Positions 20,169 to 24,037 of a stretch of DNA of 24,037 bases are shown piece after piece. This DNA is from a virus, in IMG/VR virus record IMGVR_UViG_3300017782_000217, positions 1 through 24,037 of that record; one strand, written 5' to 3'. Positions within the stretch are counted from its first letter, which is position 1; the number at the start of each line of letters is the position of its first letter. The position numbers and the translations under genes are program-made. The notes under the pieces are model-generated. The model saw only the letters and a program-made list of their open reading frames with translations. It had not been told where the DNA came from and did not search any database.

Positions 20169-20531
20169 CTATTTAAAGTCAAAGTTATTAAAAAATTTTG
20201 AATAATTATTTGTCAAACTTAATCTTACGGCTAATCTTGTACCATCATTTTTAAAAATAAAAAAACCTTCAAATTTTTCTACCCATATCGCAAAATAATC
20301 TACATCTACTTTTTCATAAGTTCGTTTCCATTGTATGTGTACAGTTTTTCTATTTCTTTGAAAACCTTGAAATGTTGATTTGATTTGAATTCTATAAATA
20401 TTATCTCCAGTGTCTGCAAGACAATCATATACGGAAGTATGGAGCAAGGGATAGGATATTTTTATGTCTCTTTTAAGACATTCAATACCGAATTTATATT
20501 CAGCAATACAACCCTTTGAATTGCTATCCAC
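20169..20531 (-). CDS. Stand-alone PD-(D/E)XK endonuclease-like protein
   Basis: The 120-aa protein has the core of the PD-(D/E)XK endonuclease family that includes the intron enzyme I-Ssp6803I and Holliday-junction-resolvase-like proteins. The pieces are KGCIAEYKFGIECLKRD with E11, a hydrophobic strand, SVYDCLAD with D36, and YRIQIKST with Q49 and K51 (Q in place of the usual D/E, as in the QxK form). A basic, aromatic segment (NRKTVHIQWKRTYEKVDVDY) follows. The start is GTG at 20531; there is no nearby in-frame ATG. It lies between capsid and connector genes, is bounded by terminators on both sides and has no intron around it. It may be a free-standing homing-type nuclease or a resolvase; which one cannot be told from sequence alone. 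Confidence 0.75.
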   Translation of the reverse strand: MDSNSKGCIAEYKFGIECLKRDIKISYPLLHTSVYDCLADTGDNIYRIQIKSTFQGFQRNRKTVHIQWKRTYEKVDVDYFAIWVEKFEGFFIFKNDGTRLAVRLSLTNNYSKFFNNFDFK

Positions 20532-20538
20532 AAATGTA
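20531..20538 (-). promoter_or_regulatory. -7 box (TACATTTG) touching the GTG start of the endonuclease gene
   Basis: This is an exact TAnnTTTG match just after a terminator T tract, with TTAG 18 bp upstream. Its last base is the first base of the GTG start codon, so a transcript from it would begin inside the gene. Either the start codon is further in, the box is not used, or the gene is read by read-through. Confidence 0.35.
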
Positions 20539-20543
20539 AAGTT

Positions 20544-20574
20544 AAAAAAAAAGTGGCTAACCGAAATTAACCAC
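20544..20574 (-). terminator. Intrinsic terminator after the three-miniprotein cassette
   Basis: The minus strand reads GTGGTTAA, loop TTTCGG, TTAGCCAC (one G-U pair), then nine T residues. It lies about 33 bp after the stop of the 53-aa ORF and only 13 bp before the GTG of the endonuclease gene. Confidence 0.85.
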
Positions 20575-20606
20575 TCATCACCTAATTAATATGAAAAAAA
20601 AACTAA

Positions 20607-20768
20607 TTAACTAAACACTTTATTTTTTTTACTCTTTTCTACTTCATCTTCTATACTATAAACCAAACCTAATATTTTAAAATACATATCTTGGGTAACA
20701 TCATCTTTATTTAAATTATCTGATACTATTCTCATAATCTTTGGTGCTATTTTTTTATTCATTGCCAT
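20607..20768 (-). CDS. 53-aa soluble miniprotein
   Basis: The ATG at 20768 overlaps the previous stop as TAATG. The product (MAMNKKIAPKIMRIVSDNLN, then KDDVTQDMYFKILGLVYSIE and an acidic/basic tail) has no membrane segment and is probably helical. I do not recognise it. It is the last gene of a three-gene cassette that ends at the terminator at 20544-20574. Confidence 0.65.
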   Translation of the reverse strand: MAMNKKIAPKIMRIVSDNLNKDDVTQDMYFKILGLVYSIEDEVEKSKKNKVFS

Positions 20769-20923
20769 TATCTAAATAACCAAAATAAAAATTCAATTGC
20801 TAATGTTGCCCAAAATGTAAATAATCCTAATCCCCAACATAAATACTTTAGTATTCTTTTTTGCAGTTGCTCATCAACTGGCATATTCAAATCTTGTTGT
20901 GTTGCTTTATATATTACTTTCAT
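20768..20923 (-). CDS. 51-aa single-pass membrane miniprotein
   Basis: The ATG at 20923 overlaps the previous stop as TAATG. A polar N-terminal 27 residues precede one strong membrane segment rich in Leu, Phe and Trp (YLCWGLGLFTFWATLAIEFL, then FWLFR). The shape resembles small phage membrane effectors, for example exclusion or lysis-control proteins, but no family is recognised. Confidence 0.65.
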   Translation of the reverse strand: MKVIYKATQQDLNMPVDEQLQKRILKYLCWGLGLFTFWATLAIEFLFWLFR

Positions 20924-21027
20924 TAATGAGTTATTAAACAAATTAAAAAGTGTGATGCAAAATAAACCACTGCAAGTACAATGATAGGTATTTGCAATTT
21001 TTCTATTGTTGTGAGAATTTTATTCAT
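20923..21027 (-). CDS. 34-aa membrane miniprotein
   Basis: The frame MNKILTTIEKLQIPIIVLAV... from the ATG at 21027 has a short amphipathic N-terminus and one membrane segment (IPIIVLAVVYFASHFLICLI). It is the first gene of the cassette, about 17 bp downstream of a good promoter, and its stop overlaps the next ATG (TAATG). Function is unknown. Confidence 0.6.
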   Translation of the reverse strand: MNKILTTIEKLQIPIIVLAVVYFASHFLICLITH

Positions 21028-21043
21028 TATTTCTAATTTTCAT

Positions 21044-21075
21044 CAAAGTAAACTAATTTATTTATTATATGCAAA
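21044..21075 (-). promoter_or_regulatory. Bacteroidota-type promoter of the miniprotein cassette
   Basis: On the minus strand TTTG (21072-21075), 20 bp, then TTACTTTG (21044-21051; one mismatch to TAnnTTTG). Spacing fits the -33/-7 arrangement. It lies between the capsid gene terminator and the first small ORF, giving a leader of about 10 bases. Confidence 0.6.
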
Positions 21076-21126
21076 TATTTTTTACTTTATTTAATATTCT
21101 TTAATGATTATTTAACATTAGGGTAT

Positions 21127-21154
21127 AAAAAAAGGGGGTATAAAACCCCCCTTT
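21127..21154 (-). terminator. Intrinsic terminator after the major capsid gene
   Basis: The minus strand reads AAAGGGGG(G), a short A/T loop, CCCCCTTT and a T tract. The stem is G+C-rich, unusual in this A/T-rich DNA. It lies about 20 bp after the capsid stop codon and closes the MuF-protease-capsid unit. Confidence 0.88.
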
Positions 21155-21174
21155 AATAATATAATCTCTAATGA

Positions 21175-22380
21175 TTATAGAGCAGCAATCACTGTTGCGA
21201 ATGAACCTCTACATAGAGCATTTGGAAGATAAGTTGTGAAACCTAATCTTTCTTGAACTCTAACTGTTATAAAGTTCTTTTGAACATTATCAGAATCTTG
21301 CTCGAAGAATTCAACACTAATGTTCTCTCTCTGCCAAATTTGAGCAGCTTGACTAAAGTTACCTACGATAAACTCTCCCTCTGCCATTGCAGTTGAGATT
21401 CTTACAGGTACTCCCATAAATGTTGGTTGTAGTCCTTGATAAACTTGGTCTTTTAGATATCTGTTGTCAGAATCTTTAAGAGCAAGAATTTTGTGGAAAT
21501 CAGTTGGGTGTAATAAAATACCATCTGAAGTATAGTTAGCTTTTGCCACTTGGTTTAATGCAGTTATAAGTACATCAAATTGTTGTGGGTTAGCAAAGTC
21601 AGCAGCACCAAAACCTGATGCACCTGTACTCCAAACTGTAGCTGAATTTCTTAATCCCTCTAAATTTGGTGCAGTACCATTACCACCTAATAACTGGTCA
21701 TCTTCTACTGCCATAAGTTTACTTGGAACTCTTGCTGAAATATATGAACTTAATTGTTCAGTATCTTCCATCATTTGTCTTGATAATCTTAGGTATGTAC
21801 CAATCGTTTCGACAGGTGCAGTTGATGCAGTTAAGTTAAAATCTGTTTGACCTAAAGCAGAACCCTCTGCCGTAGCAGCAGCACCTTGTGTATAAGCACT
21901 TTCTTTTACAAATCTAATTAGATCAGAATTTGTAGTTCCCACAGGAACAATTTGTCTTATATGTACTGCATTACTTGGATCAAACTTGTATCCAGGTACT
22001 CTTGTCGCTGCGATAACCTCACCAGTATAATCTGCACCAGTTGTCATATCAGCTTTAACTTCAAATGATGAAGCTCTTGATTTACCTTTTTTAAGTGCTT
22101 CAATAGCACCACCATCAATCGCATCTTTAATTGCGGATTTGAAGTTCATTGGCTTACTATCTACGGCATTTTTTTTAGCTGCCATTTCGATAATATCCAT
22201 TCTCTTTTGCATTTCATCATTCTTTGCAAGATAGTCGTTAGTTAAGTTTGAAATCTCACTCTTAAGTGATTCTTCAACCTCGCCTTTAGCGTTATCTTGT
22301 GCCGAATTAAATGCTTTTTCAATTTTAGAATCAACTAAATCTCCGATTTGGTCTAATTCTTTTTTGATTTCATCGTTCAT
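21175..22380 (-). CDS. HK97-fold major capsid protein
   Basis: The 401-aa protein is the phage major capsid protein. Residues 1 to about 100 form a charged helical delta-domain (coiled coil, scaffold function). A Lys-rich junction follows (LKKGKSRASSFEVK, 96-109), the likely region of protease cleavage. The mature part shows HK97-type sequence: VPVGTTNSDLIRFVKESAYT, PVETIGTYLRLSRQMMEDTE, LLGGNGTAPNLEGLR, DGILLHPTDFHKILALKDSD, and the end FITVRVQERLGFTTYLPNAL. Length is close to the HK97 gp5 precursor (385 aa). It starts 3 bp after the protease gene and is followed by a strong terminator. Confidence 0.96.
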   Translation of the reverse strand: MNDEIKKELDQIGDLVDSKIEKAFNSAQDNAKGEVEESLKSEISNLTNDYLAKNDEMQKRMDIIEMAAKKNAVDSKPMNFKSAIKDAIDGGAIEALKKGKSRASSFEVKADMTTGADYTGEVIAATRVPGYKFDPSNAVHIRQIVPVGTTNSDLIRFVKESAYTQGAAATAEGSALGQTDFNLTASTAPVETIGTYLRLSRQMMEDTEQLSSYISARVPSKLMAVEDDQLLGGNGTAPNLEGLRNSATVWSTGASGFGAADFANPQQFDVLITALNQVAKANYTSDGILLHPTDFHKILALKDSDNRYLKDQVYQGLQPTFMGVPVRISTAMAEGEFIVGNFSQAAQIWQRENISVEFFEQDSDNVQKNFITVRVQERLGFTTYLPNALCRGSFATVIAAL

Positions 22381-22383
22381 TTT

Positions 22384-23085
22384 TTACGAATTTAATTTAT
22401 TAAACAAATAATTATAAATATCACTATTATCAGCTTTTATCTGTGTCGGCTCTGTAACTTCAATTTCGGTTGGCAAAGTGGCACTATCGTTAAAAATAGA
22501 TTTTAGCTTAACGAGTTCTGCTTCGATAGCATAACCCATATTGTCAGAAATGTTACCCTTGCGAATTAACTTCACAAGTTTATCAAATCTTTTCAATACT
22601 TTCTCCTTATCTACATTCCCTTTTACATCTAATATCATTGCTTCATCATTTGCAGCAAGTGTAACGGCAGAAATCTCATAGAGTTTTACCTCTGTTAGTT
22701 TTCTATTGTAATCATCACCCATTCCTGCTTCTTTCTGAAGTGGTAATATACCAACACTATTTTCGGTAATCACTCCTGCTTTCATAAGTTCTAATACATC
22801 AGTTCCAAGTTGAGTTTTTGGTATTTTCGCTTCGAACATTAATCCTTTGTCATCTTCATATAGGTTTACCATTTTTCCTAAAGGTTGATCCATATTGTGC
22901 TGATATAGGTATTTAACACGACTACCATTTTCCATAATCGTTTTTGTATATGCACCAGGTGTAATTATATCACCATCACTATCTACATTGTTAAACACAG
23001 AACCATACCCTTTTACGATTCCACTCTTTTCATCGGCATCAATTAATTCACCGATTGGACTTGACTTATATATTATATTTTCCAT
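22384..23085 (-). CDS. Prohead maturation protease (U35/HK97 gp4 type)
   Basis: The 233-aa protein has the family core: KGYGSVFNNVDSDGDIITPG (residues 25-44), VKYLYQHNMDQPLGKMVNLY with the likely catalytic H63, VITENSVGI with candidate S110, and KLYEISAVTLAANDEAMILD with E137. The C-terminal region (about 155-233) is helical and may interact with scaffold or be removed. The enzyme trims the capsid delta-domain during head maturation. It lies between MuF and capsid genes as in related phages. A TATCTTTG sequence at 23090-23097 precedes the ATG too closely to serve as an ordinary promoter. Confidence 0.93.
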   Translation of the reverse strand: MENIIYKSSPIGELIDADEKSGIVKGYGSVFNNVDSDGDIITPGAYTKTIMENGSRVKYLYQHNMDQPLGKMVNLYEDDKGLMFEAKIPKTQLGTDVLELMKAGVITENSVGILPLQKEAGMGDDYNRKLTEVKLYEISAVTLAANDEAMILDVKGNVDKEKVLKRFDKLVKLIRKGNISDNMGYAIEAELVKLKSIFNDSATLPTEIEVTEPTQIKADNSDIYNYLFNKLNS

Positions 23086-23103
23086 TTTACAAAGATATTA
23101 ATT

Positions 23104-23979
23104 TTAATTGTTTTCATTTTCTTGTAGTGCATCATTAATAATTGCAACACTACCTGCTGCAACCAAACTATTTACAACACCACCTTGTCTTTCATTTAAA
23201 GTTTCTTCTTTTGGAAAAGGTGCATTGGTACATCTACAATTAATGACATTGGCAGCACTTCCTCTACTATCACCTGGATAACTTAATTCCTCACCACCAA
23301 CTAAAAAGTTTTTATCCATATCGACTACTTGTCCATTGGCTTCTATATGATCTATTCGTGTTCTACTATCAAAAGTTGCAATCCATTCCTTTTGTAGATT
23401 CTCTTTGCCAAAAACATCAGTAGCACTTTGATTTGTCGCATAATTAGCAGCATTTACACTTTCGGTTCTAACAATTCGTTTTGCATTATTAACCGACATA
23501 TTTTTAAACTTCTTTCGCAGTATTCTTCCTGCTTGTACCTCATTCATTGATTGAAAGTCAGGATCTGCCATATATCTTTGTAAAACCCTTACTAATTCTT
23601 TTTTACGATTACCACCAACACTCACAACTCTTGCACCTGCTACTTGACTACCTATATATGCAAACTTTTCATTCCATATATCCATATAATCCATATCAAT
23701 ATTTTTAGTAATGTATTTCTCAAAGTTTTGAGCATACCACTTGGCAAACTTATTTCCAACCTCTTGATAAAGTTCAACATAAAGATTTATTAAGTCGCTA
23801 TCCTTAAACTTAAATTGCAAGTCAGGTATTTGTTTATTGGCTTTTAGAAACTCATCAATTATTTGATTGTTTTCACTAACAAGATATTTTGTCCATTTCT
23901 TGTCTTGTTTCGCTTCCTCAATGTCTAATTGATTAAGCCAATCTTTATGATAGTTTTTTTTGAATTTTTTAGTCAGCAT
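23104..23979 (-). CDS. MuF-type head morphogenesis protein
   Basis: The 291-aa protein contains the phage Mu gpF/SPP1 gp7-like C-terminal domain. Markers are NAKRIVRTESVNAANYATNQ (about residues 177-196), then EWIATFDSRTRIDHIEANGQ, VVDMDKNFLVGGEELSYPGD, and NVINCRCTNAPFP with the conserved NCRC. The N-terminal 150 residues are charged and helical. These minor head proteins associate with the portal and act in head assembly or DNA ejection. No toxin domain is fused to the C-terminus, which ends shortly after the MuF domain with a short hydrophobic stretch (VVNSLVAAGSVAIIND). The ATG lies 11 bp inside the end of the upstream frame. Confidence 0.92.
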   Translation of the reverse strand: MLTKKFKKNYHKDWLNQLDIEEAKQDKKWTKYLVSENNQIIDEFLKANKQIPDLQFKFKDSDLINLYVELYQEVGNKFAKWYAQNFEKYITKNIDMDYMDIWNEKFAYIGSQVAGARVVSVGGNRKKELVRVLQRYMADPDFQSMNEVQAGRILRKKFKNMSVNNAKRIVRTESVNAANYATNQSATDVFGKENLQKEWIATFDSRTRIDHIEANGQVVDMDKNFLVGGEELSYPGDSRGSAANVINCRCTNAPFPKEETLNERQGGVVNSLVAAGSVAIINDALQENENN

Positions 23980-24037
23980 TTTGAGAAATCCTTTTTGCCC
24001 AAGAAATCATTGCTTTACCACCCCAAAGATTATAAGC
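23969..24037 (-). CDS. C-terminal 22 residues of an upstream gene, cut by the window edge
   Basis: The frame entering from the right edge reads AYNLWGGKAMISWAKRISQN AD and stops at TAA, 11 bp into the MuF gene. The compact overlap fits the operon style. In related phages portal or a small conserved gene precedes MuF, but the fragment is too short to say which. Confidence 0.5.
   Translation of the reverse strand, partial: AYNLWGGKAMISWAKRISQNAD

Noticed and set aside
23090-23097. TATCTTTG as promoter of the prohead protease gene
   Set aside because: It ends 4 bp before the ATG, lacks a -33 element, and lies within a tightly packed head operon; a chance match is more likely.
1-24037. CRISPR array, tRNA genes, insertion sequences or integrase
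   Set aside because: I saw no regularly spaced repeats, no tRNA-like cloverleaf in the few gaps, no transposase and no recombinase; nearly all DNA is taken up by phage genes.

Overview
This window is a piece of a tailed bacteriophage (or prophage) genome with siphovirus-type morphogenesis genes, most likely infecting a marine member of the Bacteroidota (Flavobacteriia-like). Four things point there. The DNA is strongly A+T-rich. Start codons lack Shine-Dalgarno sequences and are preceded by A/T tracts. Several intergenic gaps carry the Bacteroidota sigma-factor -7 box TAnnTTTG, in one case with a TTG 19 bp upstream. Several proteins (the 122-aa protein, the large glycine-rich adhesin, the 329-aa fibre) resemble families common in marine phages. 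Every gene I can support is on the minus strand, so the genome reads from right to left.

Right to middle (24037 to 16860): head and connector genes. In transcription order they are a cut-off ORF, a MuF-type head morphogenesis protein, a U35-type prohead protease and an HK97-fold major capsid protein ending at a strong terminator. Next comes an accessory insert with its own terminators and promoters: three tiny TAATG-coupled ORFs (two with a membrane segment) and a stand-alone PD-(D/E)XK endonuclease. Head completion follows (gp6-like connector, H_T_join adaptor, HK97 gp10-like protein, tail terminator), then lysis (M15 peptidase and 3TM holin) and four small genes of unknown role. Portal and terminase are not in the window and are expected beyond its right edge.

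Middle (16860 to 3470): tail and host recognition. There is a fibre protein, a fibre-assembly-like protein, a 959-aa repeat/glycine-rich adhesin and a 122-aa marine-phage protein. Then come two very small ORFs, the tail tube protein, a lambda G/GT-like tail assembly chaperone with a -1 frameshift at a run of ten A residues, the tape measure, and a 1004-aa tail-tip protein. The tail-tip protein ends in a mosaic of six small Cys-rich modules joined by Thr-rich linkers. A glycosyltransferase-like protein and a 445-aa unrecognised tail-region protein follow.

Left (3470 to 1): DNA metabolism. A Cys-rich putative zinc protein, a small HTH protein, an Erf-type annealing protein, a small protein with an SSB-like acidic tail, and a terminator come first. 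They are followed by a coiled-coil miniprotein, a RecE/Cas4-like PD-(D/E)XK nuclease, an unusual fusion of a DnaA domain IV-like HTH to a VRR-NUC nuclease, an unknown 84-aa protein, and the start of an HTH_36-type replication protein cut by the window edge. This part looks like a recombination-dependent replication module.

The observations I rank highest are the DnaA-IV/VRR-NUC fusion, the insulated accessory insert with the PD-(D/E)XK enzyme between capsid and connector genes, the modular tail-tip protein beside a glycosyltransferase-like gene, and the frameshifted tail chaperone.
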